Shown piece after piece: positions 1-8,064 of a stretch of 64,000 nt of DNA. The position numbers and the translations under genes were made by a program. Source of the stretch: Agromyces allii (GTDB taxonomy: Bacteria > Actinomycetota > Actinomycetes > Actinomycetales > Microbacteriaceae); assembly GCF_009749385.1 (NCBI RefSeq), contig NZ_WBIN01000008.1:186001-250000 (forward strand), read 5' to 3'. Position 1 is the first letter of the stretch; each line of letters starts with the position of its first letter. The notes under the pieces were generated by a model. The model worked only from the letters and a program-made list of their open reading frames with translations. It was not told where the DNA came from and searched no databases.

Positions 1-351
1 GCGCACGCCCAGCGCCTCGAGCCGGTTCACGAGCTCGGGGATCGTGTCGACGAACGCCTCGCGCCTGGCCTGCGAGCTCGCGGGCCCGATCGCGTCGACG
101 GGCCCGATCGCGGACTCGAGGTAGGTCAGCGCCTCGGCGCGCGAGTCGGCGATGCCCCTGCGCTTCATGACGGGGTTGTTCGGCATCCACAGCCCGCCCC
201 CGCTGCGCATGGTGGTGCCGCCCCAGCGGTCGGTGCTCTCGACGATGAGCGTGGACAGCCCGCGATCGGCCGCGGTGATCGCGGCGGTCATGCCGGCGGC
301 ACCGGTGCCGGCGACGAGGACGTCGACTTCGCGGTCCCAAGATGCGGTCAT
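1..351 (-). CDS. FAD-dependent dehydrogenase, KstD-like (N-terminal part only)
   Basis: The first 117 codons of a flavoprotein run off the left edge. Residues 9-38 form an FAD Rossmann fold: GTGAAG at 15-20 and Glu38 closing the beta-alpha-beta unit. Residues 44-59 read GGTTMRSGGGLWMPNN, a stretch typical of 3-ketosteroid delta-1-dehydrogenases and related FAD-binding dehydrogenases. The family oxidises steroid-like or other alicyclic ketones, but the substrate cannot be read from this fragment. The ATG at 351-349 follows a strong GGAGGAGG ribosome site. The gene diverges from a TetR gene across a perfect palindrome, so control by that repressor is likely. The family is fairly sure; the exact enzyme is not. 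Confidence 0.8.
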   Translation of the reverse strand, partial: MTASWDREVDVLVAGTGAAGMTAAITAADRGLSTLIVESTDRWGGTTMRSGGGLWMPNNPVMKRRGIADSRAEALTYLESAIGPVDAIGPASSQARREAFVDTIPELVNRLEALGVR

Positions 352-365
352 TGCTTCCTCCTCCA

Positions 366-385
366 ACCGGACATCCTTGTCCGGT
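366..385. promoter_or_regulatory. Perfect palindromic operator between FAD dehydrogenase and TetR
   Basis: ACCGGACA-N4-TGTCCGGT is a perfect inverted repeat with 8-bp arms. It lies 15 bp upstream of the dehydrogenase start and just before the TetR -10 hexamer TACGCT (394-399). Position and symmetry suit a TetR dimer that represses both its own gene and the divergent enzyme. This is an inference from layout. Confidence 0.75.
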
Positions 386-406
386 AACGGTTGTACGCTA
401 ACACCC

Positions 407-1015
407 GTGCCCGAATCCCGGAAGAGCCCAGAACCGAGTGCGCACGGCGACGCCGCCTCGCCGGCGAAGGCCAACCGCGGCCCGGTCGCCGGCCCCGAGA
501 ACCGCCGCGCGATCATCGCCGCCGCCCGCGAGATCTTCGCCGAATCCGGCCTGCAGGCGCCGTTCAGCGCCGTCGCCAAGAAGGCGGGCGTCGGCCAGGG
601 CAGCCTCTACCGCCACTTCCCCGACAAGGCGGCGCTCGCGGTCGCGGTCTTCGACGAGAACCTCGACGCCCTCGAGGCATCCGTCGCCGACCCGGCGATG
701 ACGCTCGACGACCTCATCGACGCGATCATCGACCTCGCCGCCGTCTCGACAGCGCTCATCGACCTCATCTGGCAGCACCAGTACGAGGACCGCGTCGTGC
801 ACCTCAGCGCCCGCCTCGCCGTGATCGTCGGCACCGTCGTCGCACGCGAACGCGCCGCCGGCCGACTGGGCGACCACGTCGACGACAGCGACGTGCTGCT
901 CTCGATCACCATGCTCACCGACCTGCTCGCCCGAGCGGATGCCGCGGACCGGCGCCCGATGGCCGAGCAGGCGTGGGCGATCTTCCGCAGGTCGTTCGCA
1001 CCGCTGCCGGGCTGA
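407..1015 (+). CDS. TetR family transcriptional repressor
   Basis: A 202-residue regulator. Residues about 33-77 form the TetR helix-turn-helix, with the recognition stretch VGQGSLYRHFPDK. The rest is a helical ligand-binding domain without a recognisable ligand signature. I chose the GTG at 407 because it sits 7 nt after a -10 hexamer (TACGCT, 394-399) with no Shine-Dalgarno, which fits a leaderless mRNA. The open frame continues upstream through the operator, so earlier starts are unlikely. It is divergent from the FAD dehydrogenase and presumably represses it through the 366-385 palindrome. Confidence 0.85.
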   Translation: MPESRKSPEPSAHGDAASPAKANRGPVAGPENRRAIIAAAREIFAESGLQAPFSAVAKKAGVGQGSLYRHFPDKAALAVAVFDENLDALEASVADPAMTLDDLIDAIIDLAAVSTALIDLIWQHQYEDRVVHLSARLAVIVGTVVARERAAGRLGDHVDDSDVLLSITMLTDLLARADAADRRPMAEQAWAIFRRSFAPLPG

Positions 1016-1030
1016 GCGCCGAGGCTCGCG

Positions 1031-2221
1031 TCAGTCGACGTGCGCCGCGTCGGCCGACGCCACGAGCGGGTCGGCGAGGAGCGCGGCGAAGGCGAGTTCG
1101 GCCGCTCCGATGAGCAGGCGGTTCTCGCCGAGTTCGGCGACCCGGATGTCGAGTCCCTCGGAGGCCACGGGCAGCGCCTGCGCGGCGACGGCCGCATCGA
1201 GCGCCGCCGGATCCCACGAGGCGAGCGTGGCGAGGAACCCGCCGAGCACGATGAGCGACGGGTTCAGCACGTTGATGGCGTTGCCGAGCGCCGTCGCGAG
1301 GATGCGCTGCTGCCTCGCGAGCTCGTCGGCGACGCGGGGATCGTCGGATGCCGCGAGCAGTCCGGCGAGGGTCGGCTCATCGGCACTCGCGCGGCCGACC
1401 GCATCGAGCAGTCGCGCGCGGCTGACCTCGTCTTCGAGCACGCCCTCCGGCGCGCGCCGGTCGCCGTCGCGCGAGATGCCCGGACGGTTCTGGCCGAACT
1501 CCCCCGCGTACCCGTGCGCGCCGCCGACGAGCCGGCCCTCCACGACGAGCCCGCCGCCGATGCCGCTCGCGCCGCCGTTGAGGTACACGAGGTCGTCGAC
1601 GCCGCGCCCGGCGCCGAAGAGGTGCTCGGCCCTGGCGCCGAGCGTCGCGTCGTTCGCGACCTGGGTCGGCAGCCCGGTGGCGGCCTCGACGAGCGCCCGC
1701 ACCGGGGCATCCGTCCATTCGAGGTGGGGCGCCCAGCGCACGAGGCCGTCGGACTGGCGCACCTGGCCCGGCACCGCGAGCCCGGCGCCGATGAGCCGGA
1801 CGTCGGCGAGCTCGGCCAGGCGCCAGCGGGCGATGACCCTGGCGACGAGGTCGGCGGTCTCCTCGGGGGTCACGAGGTGGTCGACGTCGATGCGCTCGCG
1901 CACGACGATGCGGGCGTTGAGGCCGACGGCCGCGACGGTCACGGCGTCGACCTCGGGGTTGACGGCGATGGCCTGCACGCCGGGGTGCACCGCGACGACG
2001 GGTGAGGGGCGCCCGACGCGGTTGGTGGGGTCGGGCGCGTGCTCCTGGACGAGGCCGAGCTCGACGAGTTCCGCGGCGAGCGCGGCGACCGTCGAGCGGT
2101 TGAGCCCGGTCTCGGCGGTCAGACGGGCGCGCGAGAGCGGCCCCTCGCGGTGCGCGAGGGCCAGGAGTTTCGAGAGGTTTCGACGATGCACGCCGTCGAA
2201 GGTTCCGAGTCGGTCGACCAC
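1031..2221 (-). CDS. ROK family transcriptional repressor (XylR-like)
   Basis: A 396-residue ROK protein. It has an N-terminal winged helix (about 10-75, with LSRARLTAETGLNRSTVAAL) followed by an ASKHA sugar-binding domain (about 90-390) containing GAGLAVPGQV and NDATLGARAEHLFGAG. The family's CxCGxxGCxE zinc motif is absent: the region after GYAGEFGQNRPG carries no cysteines. The GTG at 2221 lies 7 nt after a -10 hexamer TAGAGT (2229-2234), so the mRNA is probably leaderless. The gene diverges from a xylo-oligosaccharide importer operon. By analogy with XylR it is expected to respond to xylose; its operator is probably the TGTTGG-N5-CCAACA site before xylA. The target assignment is inference. 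Confidence 0.88.
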   Translation of the reverse strand: MVDRLGTFDGVHRRNLSKLLALAHREGPLSRARLTAETGLNRSTVAALAAELVELGLVQEHAPDPTNRVGRPSPVVAVHPGVQAIAVNPEVDAVTVAAVGLNARIVVRERIDVDHLVTPEETADLVARVIARWRLAELADVRLIGAGLAVPGQVRQSDGLVRWAPHLEWTDAPVRALVEAATGLPTQVANDATLGARAEHLFGAGRGVDDLVYLNGGASGIGGGLVVEGRLVGGAHGYAGEFGQNRPGISRDGDRRAPEGVLEDEVSRARLLDAVGRASADEPTLAGLLAASDDPRVADELARQQRILATALGNAINVLNPSLIVLGGFLATLASWDPAALDAAVAAQALPVASEGLDIRVAELGENRLLIGAAELAFAALLADPLVASADAAHVD

Positions 2222-2281
2222 GGGAGCAACTCTATGTTCCCGCCCGGAGCGGGCGGGCGCGGCTCGCGGGATTTGTTGCTC

Positions 2282-2310
2282 TTGACGGCATATCCCCTCG
2301 CGGCTAGAGT
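2282..2310 (+). promoter_or_regulatory. Sigma-70 type promoter of the xylo-oligosaccharide operon
   Basis: TTGACG, a 17-bp spacer and TAGAGT form a near-ideal vegetative promoter. The predicted transcript starts near 2317, about 50 nt before the binding-protein start, so the leader carries the operator elements at 2328-2353. Confidence 0.75.
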
Positions 2311-2327
2311 TCCAACGTCCAGATCAC

Positions 2328-2353
2328 TTTCGGCGTTGAGGCCGAAACTTTCG
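2328..2353. promoter_or_regulatory. Overlapping operator elements (LacI/BxlR-like)
   Basis: Two inverted repeats overlap here. TTTCGGC-N6-GCCGAAA spans 2328-2347, and CGAAA-C-TTTCG spans 2343-2353. The second resembles the short CGAA/TTCG repeats described for the Streptomyces xylobiose regulator BxlR. A one-mismatch copy (CGAAAGTTGCG) lies at 10995-11005, between the local LacI gene and xylA. I infer that the LacI protein encoded at 9943-10977 binds both. Confidence 0.6.
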
Positions 2354-2365
2354 AGAGGTTCAATG

Positions 2366-3661
2366 ATGAACAGACGACGCATCGGCAGGTTCACCGCCAT
2401 CAGCGCCGCAGCAGCACTGGCCGTCGGCGCCCTGGCAGGATGCAGCGCCGGCAGCGACGAATCCGGAGACGGATCGGTCACCCTGACCTTCTGGCACAAC
2501 TCCACCACCGGCGACGGCAAGGCCTACTGGGAGGCGACCGCGGCCGACTTCGAAGCTGAGCACCCCGGCGTCAAGATCGAGATCCAGGCCATCCAGAACG
2601 AGGAGATGGACGGCAAGCTCCAGACCGCCCTCAACTCCGGCGACGCACCCGACATCTTCATGGCCCGCGGCGGCGGCAAGCTCGCGGCCGTGGTCGAGGC
2701 CGGCCAGGCGCAGGACCTCTCCTCCGCGCTCTCCGACGACACGAAGGCCGCGCTCGGCGACGGTGCGCTCTCGGCCTTCACGGTCGACGGCAAGCTCTAC
2801 GGCGTGCCCTCCTCGGTGCTGCCCGGCGGCATCTACTACAGCAAGGACCTGTTCGAGCAGGCGGGCATCACCGAGACGCCGACGACCTTCGACGAGCTCG
2901 GCGACGCCGTCGACAAGCTCAAGGCAGCGGGCATCGACCCCATCGCCCTCGGCGCGAAGGACGCCTGGCCCGCCGCGCACTGGTTCTACTTCTTCGCCCT
3001 CCGCGAGTGCTCGCAGGACGTGTTCGCCGGCCTGACCGACGACCCGAGCTTCACCGACGACTGCTGGCTGCGCGCCGGCGAGGACCTCGCGGACTTCGCG
3101 GGCACCGAGCCGTTCAACCAGGGCTTCCTCACCACGACGGCCCAGCAGGGCGCCGGCTCCTCCGCCGGTCTCGTCGCCAACCACAAGGCCGCCATGGAGC
3201 TCATGGGCGCCTGGGACCCCGGAGTGATCGCCTCGCTCACGCCCGACGAGAAGCCCCTCGCCGACCTCGGCTGGTTCCCGTTCCCGGCGGTCGACGGCGG
3301 CGACGGCGAAGCCGGCGCGATGATGGGCGGCGTCGACGGGTTCTCGTGCTACGTGGATGCCCCGAAGGAGTGCGGCGAGTTCCTCGAGTTCGCCTCGCAG
3401 AAGGAGTACCAGGAGGGCTACGCCAACGCGTTCGTGACGCTGCCCGCCAACAAGGACGCCCAGAGCGTCGTCACCGACCCGGCTCTCCAGGAGGTGCTCG
3501 CCGCGGTCAACGAGGCGCCGTACGTCTCGGTCTGGCTCGACACGCTCCTCGGCCAGAACGTCGGCAACGCGCTGAACGTCGGCGTCGTCGACCTGCTCGC
3601 CGGCAAGGGCTCGCCCCAGGGCATCGTCGACGCGGTCGACGAAGCCATCCAGAAGGGCTGA
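2366..3661 (+). CDS. CUT1 sugar ABC transporter, substrate-binding lipoprotein (xylo-oligosaccharide?)
   Basis: A 431-residue extracellular solute-binding protein of family 1. Basic residues and a hydrophobic stretch lead to the lipobox LAGC with Cys26, so it is a membrane-anchored lipoprotein. A mature domain with VTLTFWHNSTTGDG is typical of oligosaccharide receptors. ATG 2366 follows AGAGG by 7 nt; an in-frame ATG at 2363 is less well spaced. It is first in a tight operon with two permeases, a GH3 and a GH43 glycosidase, beside xylA/xylB. Xylobiose or xylo-oligosaccharides are therefore the likely ligands (inference; the family also binds many other oligosaccharides). Confidence 0.88.
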   Translation: MNRRRIGRFTAISAAAALAVGALAGCSAGSDESGDGSVTLTFWHNSTTGDGKAYWEATAADFEAEHPGVKIEIQAIQNEEMDGKLQTALNSGDAPDIFMARGGGKLAAVVEAGQAQDLSSALSDDTKAALGDGALSAFTVDGKLYGVPSSVLPGGIYYSKDLFEQAGITETPTTFDELGDAVDKLKAAGIDPIALGAKDAWPAAHWFYFFALRECSQDVFAGLTDDPSFTDDCWLRAGEDLADFAGTEPFNQGFLTTTAQQGAGSSAGLVANHKAAMELMGAWDPGVIASLTPDEKPLADLGWFPFPAVDGGDGEAGAMMGGVDGFSCYVDAPKECGEFLEFASQKEYQEGYANAFVTLPANKDAQSVVTDPALQEVLAAVNEAPYVSVWLDTLLGQNVGNALNVGVVDLLAGKGSPQGIVDAVDEAIQKG

Positions 3662-3674
3662 GGCCGAGCACATC

Positions 3675-4727
3675 ATGAGCGTTCGCACCAACTCACCCGC
3701 CGAAGGGCGAGTCGACGCGGACGACGTCACGGCCGGGGGCGGCACGCCGTCCCCGGCCCCCGGCCGGGTCGCCGCGACGTCGCCCCGCCCGGGACGTCGG
3801 CCCCGCCCCGACCGCCCCCGCCGCGACCACCTGAAGACGATCGAGATCGCGGTGCTCGTGGGCCCCGCCCTCATCGTCTTCCTCGCCTTCGTCATCTTCC
3901 CGGTCGTCATGGCCGGCTACTACGGGTTCTTCCGGTGGAAGGGCTTCGGGCCGCCCACCGACTTCATCGGCCTGCAGAACTACGTCACGATCCTGCAGGA
4001 CACCGCGTTCCACGAGGCGCTCTGGCACAACGCGATCATCGTCGTGATGTCGCTCGTGCTGCAGGGGCCGGCCGCGCTGCTGCTCGCCCTGCTCCTCAAT
4101 CGCCCGATGCGCGGCCAGTCCGTGATCCGGGTGCTCATCTTCGTGCCCTACGTGCTCGCAGAGGTCGTCGTCGGCACGGGCTGGAGCCTGATGCTGCAGA
4201 GCGAGGGCGCCCTGAACGGCCTCCTCGAGAAGATCGGGCTGGGCGGCCTCGCGCAGGACTGGCTCGCCGACCCCGACATCGCGATCTGGACCCTGCTCGG
4301 CATCATCACCTGGAAGTACATCGGCTTCGCCGTGATCCTCTTCCTGGCCGGCCTGCAGGGCATCCCGCAGGAGCTCACCGAGGCGGCCCAGATCGACGGC
4401 GCCTCCTACTGGCAGATCCAGCGCCGCATCACCCTGCCCCTGCTCGGGCCGACCCTGCGCATCTGGGCGTTCCTGTCGATCATCGGCTCGCTGCAGCTGT
4501 TCGACCTCGTCTACATCATCTGGGGCCAGTACGTGGCCTCGACGGCGGGCACGTCGACCATGGCGACCTACATGGTCGCCAACGGGCGCAACGCCGGCAA
4601 CTACGGGTACGGCAACGCCGTCGCCGTCGTGCTGTTCCTCATCTCGCTCGTCGTCGCCCTCGTCTACCAGCGCTTCGTGCTGCGTCGCGACACCGCCGGC
4701 GCCCTCACCGAACGGACTGGCCGATGA
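3675..4727 (+). CDS. CUT1 sugar ABC transporter, permease (MalF/UgpA-like)
   Basis: A 350-residue inner-membrane permease. The first 55 residues form a Pro/Arg-rich cytoplasmic extension; about six membrane helices follow. The EAA loop (EAAQIDGASYWQIQRRI, near residue 235) couples to an ATPase. No ATPase gene is present in the operon, as is usual for actinobacterial CUT1 systems that share a single MsiK-type ATPase encoded elsewhere. The start lies 13 bp after the binding-protein stop, and the end overlaps the next permease by 4 bp (ATGA), so the two permeases are translationally coupled. Confidence 0.9.
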   Translation: MSVRTNSPAEGRVDADDVTAGGGTPSPAPGRVAATSPRPGRRPRPDRPRRDHLKTIEIAVLVGPALIVFLAFVIFPVVMAGYYGFFRWKGFGPPTDFIGLQNYVTILQDTAFHEALWHNAIIVVMSLVLQGPAALLLALLLNRPMRGQSVIRVLIFVPYVLAEVVVGTGWSLMLQSEGALNGLLEKIGLGGLAQDWLADPDIAIWTLLGIITWKYIGFAVILFLAGLQGIPQELTEAAQIDGASYWQIQRRITLPLLGPTLRIWAFLSIIGSLQLFDLVYIIWGQYVASTAGTSTMATYMVANGRNAGNYGYGNAVAVVLFLISLVVALVYQRFVLRRDTAGALTERTGR

Positions 4728-5593
4728 CCGCATCGATCGCCCTGCCGCGGGCCAGGCGGCCTCGCGGGTCGGGCACCCTGCCATGGGGCAGCCCAGCCAT
4801 CTACTTCGTCGGCTTCGTCGTCGTCGCGCTCATGCTCGCGCCGATCGCGTACATCATCATCGGCGGCTTCCGCACGAACTCGCAGATCACCGCGGACCCG
4901 TCGGCGCTCCCCGCGCCGTGGGTGTTCGCGAACTACGCCGAGGTGCTCGTGAGCACCACGTTCTGGGGCGAGGTGCTGAACTCCACGGTCGCCGCGGTCG
5001 TCACCACGGTCGGCGTCGTCGCACTGGGCCTCATGGCCAGCTACGTGCTCGCCCGGTACCGGTTCAAGAGCCGGGGCCTGCTCTACGCCGTGTTCGCCGC
5101 CGGGCTCATGTTCCCGATGACGGTCGCGATCACGCCGCTCTACCTCGTGGTGCGCAACCTCGGCCTGACGAACTCGCTCGCCGGCGTCATCCTGCCGCAG
5201 ATCGCGTTCGCCCTGCCGACCACGATCATCATCCTCGTGCCCTTCCTGCGGGCGATCCCCGACGAGATCGAGGAGGCGGCCTCGATCGACGGCTGCTCGC
5301 GCCTCGGCTTCTTCTGGCGCATGGTGCTGCCGCTCGCCCTGCCCGGCGTCATCACGGTCGGCATCCTCGCGTTCATCGCGAGCTGGAACAGCTACATCCT
5401 GCCGCTGTTCATCCTGAACAACGAGGCGACGTACACGCTGCCGTTGGGCGTGCAGGCGTTCGCGTCGCAGTACTCGGTCGACACGGCCAAGGTGCTCGCG
5501 TTCACGTCGCTGTCGATGATCCCGGCACTCGTGTTCTTCAGCATCTTCGAGCGCCGCATCGTCGGCGGCCTGACCGGGGCGGTGAAGGGATGA
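4724..5593 (+). CDS. CUT1 sugar ABC transporter, permease (MalG/UgpE-like)
   Basis: A 289-residue permease with six predicted membrane helices and the EAA loop EEAASIDGCSRLGFFWRM. It pairs with the upstream permease to form the transmembrane channel. ATG 4724 overlaps the previous stop, and its own stop overlaps the GH3 start (both ATGA). The longer open frame upstream is shadow coding inside the previous permease. Its length and topology are normal for the family. Confidence 0.9.
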   Translation: MTASIALPRARRPRGSGTLPWGSPAIYFVGFVVVALMLAPIAYIIIGGFRTNSQITADPSALPAPWVFANYAEVLVSTTFWGEVLNSTVAAVVTTVGVVALGLMASYVLARYRFKSRGLLYAVFAAGLMFPMTVAITPLYLVVRNLGLTNSLAGVILPQIAFALPTTIIILVPFLRAIPDEIEEAASIDGCSRLGFFWRMVLPLALPGVITVGILAFIASWNSYILPLFILNNEATYTLPLGVQAFASQYSVDTAKVLAFTSLSMIPALVFFSIFERRIVGGLTGAVKG

Positions 5594-8064
5594 GCGCGCA
5601 CGAGCAGACCACCACGGCGACGGATGCCGCGGGCCTCGCGCCCTGGCACGACGTCACGCGTCCGATCGGCGAACGCGTCGAGGCGCTCATCGCCGAACTC
5701 GCCCTCGAGGAGAAGATCGCCCAGCTCTACGGCGTCTGGGTCGGCGCCTCGGCAGAGGGGCTCGACGTCGCCCCGAACCAGCACGAGATGAGCGGCGACG
5801 TCGATCTCGACGAGCTGCTGCCGAAGGGCCTCGGGCAGTTGACGCGCCCCTTCGGCACGGCGCCGGTCGACCCGGGCCTCGGGGCGCTGTCGCTCGCCCG
5901 CACCCAGCGGCGCATCGTCGCCGAGAGCCGGCTCGGCATCCCGGCGCTCGCGCACGAGGAGTGCCTCGCGGGCTTCGCGACGTGGGGCGCAACGGCCTAT
6001 CCCGTGCCGCTGTCGTGGGCGGCGACGTTCGACCCAGACCTCGTCGAGCGGATGTCGCGGCGCATCGGCGACGACCTGCGACGCGTGGGCGTGCACCAGG
6101 GTCTCGCCCCCGTGCTCGACGTCGTGCGCGACGCCCGTTGGGGCCGCGTCGAGGAGACGATGGGCGAGGACCCGTTCCTCGTCGGCACGATCGGGGCGGC
6201 CTACGTGCGCGGCATCGAGTCGGCCGGCGTCGTCGCGACCCTCAAGCACTTCGTCGGGTACTCGGCCTCGAAGGCGGGTCGCAACCTCGCACCGGTCTCG
6301 GTGGGGCCGCGCGAGCTCGCCGACGTGCTGCTGCCGCCGTTCGAGACGGTGCTGCGCGAGGGCCGACCGCGCTCGGTCATGAACGCGTACACCGACCTCG
6401 ACGGCGTGCCGACCGCGGCCGACGCCGCCCTGCTCACCGACCTGCTCCGCGACACGTGGGGCTTCGCGGGCACGGTCGTCGCCGACTACTTCTCGGTCGC
6501 CTTCCTGCAGACCCTGCACGGCACGGCCGGTTCGCTGGCGGATGCCGCGGCCGCGGCGCTCGTCGCCGGCATCGACGTCGAACTGCCGACCGTGCACGCC
6601 TTCGGGGCCCCACTCGTGCAGGCCGTCGCCGACGGGCGGCTCGACGAGGCGGTGCTGGATCGCGCGCTGCGCCGCGTGCTGGCGCAGAAGGCCGAGCTCG
6701 GCCTGCTCGACCCCGACTGGGACGCCACGCCCGAGGCCCTGGCCGGCCTCGCCGACGACCCCGAAGCGGTGCGCGGCGCGATCGACCTCGATCCCCCGGC
6801 GAACCGGGCACTCGCGGCCGAGGTCGCCGAGCGCGCCGTCGTGCTGCTTCGCAACGACGGCACCCTGCCGCTCGTCGGCGACGGCCGCACGAGCCCGGGC
6901 CGCACGCCCCCGGCCCGCACGCCCCCGGCCCGCATCGCGGTGATCGGCCCGACGGGCGACGACCGGTTCGCGGTGCTCGGCTGCTACGCGTTCCCGACGC
7001 ACGTCGGCGTGCACCATCCCGACTCCGGCGACGGCATCGAGCTGCCGACGCTCGTCGCCTCGCTGCGGGCGGAGTTCCCCGACGCGGTCGTCGAGTTCAC
7101 CGCAGGGACGAGCATCTCGGGCGGCGAGACCGACGGATTCGCCGCAGCGGCGGCCACGGCATCCGCTGCCGACCTCGTGGTGCTCGCCCTCGGCGACCGC
7201 GCCGGCCTCTTCGGCCGCGGCACGAGCGGCGAGGGGTGCGACGCCGAGACGCTCGCGCTGCCCGGCGCCCAGGCCGGACTGCTCGAGGCCGTGCTCGATG
7301 CCGGAACCCCGACGATCGTGACCCTGCTCGCAGGCAGGCCGTACACGCTCGGCACCGCGCCTGAGCGTGCGGCGGGCATCGTCGCGGCGTTCTTCGCCGG
7401 CGAGGAGGGCACCCGGGCGATCGCCGGCGTGATGAGCGGGCGTGTCGCCCCGAGCGGGCGCCTGCCCGTCTCGGTGCCCCGCTCCGCGGGCGTGCACCCG
7501 TCGACCTACCTCGCGTCGAGGCTCGCACGCAGCAACACCGTCTCGAGCATCGACCCGACCCCGCGCTACCCGTTCGGCCACGGCCTGACCTACACGGCGT
7601 TCGAGTGGACCGACCTCGTCGGCGACGCGCCGACGGTCGGCATCGGCGGAGAGGTCGTCGTGAGCCTGCGCGTGCGCAACTCCGGCGAGCGCACCGGCGT
7701 CGAGGTCGTGCAGCTCTACCTGCACGACCCCGTGGCCTCGGTCGTGCAGCCCGTGCAGCGCCTCATCGGGTTCGCACGGGTCGAGCTCGGAGCCGGCGAC
7801 GCCGCCGACATCCGCTTCGCCGTCCCGACCGACCTCGCGTCGTTCACCGGGCGCGACGGCGTGCGAATCGTCGAACCCGGAGCGCTCGTGCTGAGCGCGG
7901 GCCGTTCGAGCGACGACCTGGCGTCGGCCCACGAGGTGCAGCTGACCGGCGCCGTGCAGGTCGTCGACCACACACGTCGGCTGCGGCTCGAGGTCGAGAT
8001 CTCGGTCGGCGTCGTCGAGGTGGCGGGCGCGGGCGCTTCCGCAGGTGCGGGCGCCGTCGGCTGA
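5590..8064 (+). CDS. Glycoside hydrolase family 3, probable beta-xylosidase/beta-glucosidase
   Basis: An 824-residue intracellular GH3 enzyme; no signal peptide is visible. The (beta/alpha)8 domain carries the substrate-binding KHFVGY motif and the nucleophile Asp299 in VVADYFSV. The alpha/beta sandwich and a C-terminal fibronectin-III-like domain (about 690-800) follow. Residues about 435-450 contain a short repeat (RTPPART). It removes terminal beta-linked sugars from imported oligosaccharides. Operon and pathway context favour beta-xylosidase, but GH3 also includes beta-glucosidases and arabinofuranosidases. The ATG overlaps the permease stop, and the stop overlaps the GH43 start. Confidence 0.88.
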   Translation: MSAHEQTTTATDAAGLAPWHDVTRPIGERVEALIAELALEEKIAQLYGVWVGASAEGLDVAPNQHEMSGDVDLDELLPKGLGQLTRPFGTAPVDPGLGALSLARTQRRIVAESRLGIPALAHEECLAGFATWGATAYPVPLSWAATFDPDLVERMSRRIGDDLRRVGVHQGLAPVLDVVRDARWGRVEETMGEDPFLVGTIGAAYVRGIESAGVVATLKHFVGYSASKAGRNLAPVSVGPRELADVLLPPFETVLREGRPRSVMNAYTDLDGVPTAADAALLTDLLRDTWGFAGTVVADYFSVAFLQTLHGTAGSLADAAAAALVAGIDVELPTVHAFGAPLVQAVADGRLDEAVLDRALRRVLAQKAELGLLDPDWDATPEALAGLADDPEAVRGAIDLDPPANRALAAEVAERAVVLLRNDGTLPLVGDGRTSPGRTPPARTPPARIAVIGPTGDDRFAVLGCYAFPTHVGVHHPDSGDGIELPTLVASLRAEFPDAVVEFTAGTSISGGETDGFAAAAATASAADLVVLALGDRAGLFGRGTSGEGCDAETLALPGAQAGLLEAVLDAGTPTIVTLLAGRPYTLGTAPERAAGIVAAFFAGEEGTRAIAGVMSGRVAPSGRLPVSVPRSAGVHPSTYLASRLARSNTVSSIDPTPRYPFGHGLTYTAFEWTDLVGDAPTVGIGGEVVVSLRVRNSGERTGVEVVQLYLHDPVASVVQPVQRLIGFARVELGAGDAADIRFAVPTDLASFTGRDGVRIVEPGALVLSAGRSSDDLASAHEVQLTGAVQVVDHTRRLRLEVEISVGVVEVAGAGASAGAGAVG

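Noticed and set aside
2360-3910. Long opposite-strand and off-frame open frames across nearly every gene
   Set aside because: In DNA this GC-rich, antisense frames stay open by chance. They are Arg/Ala/Gly-rich, lack domains and overlap genes with clear families.
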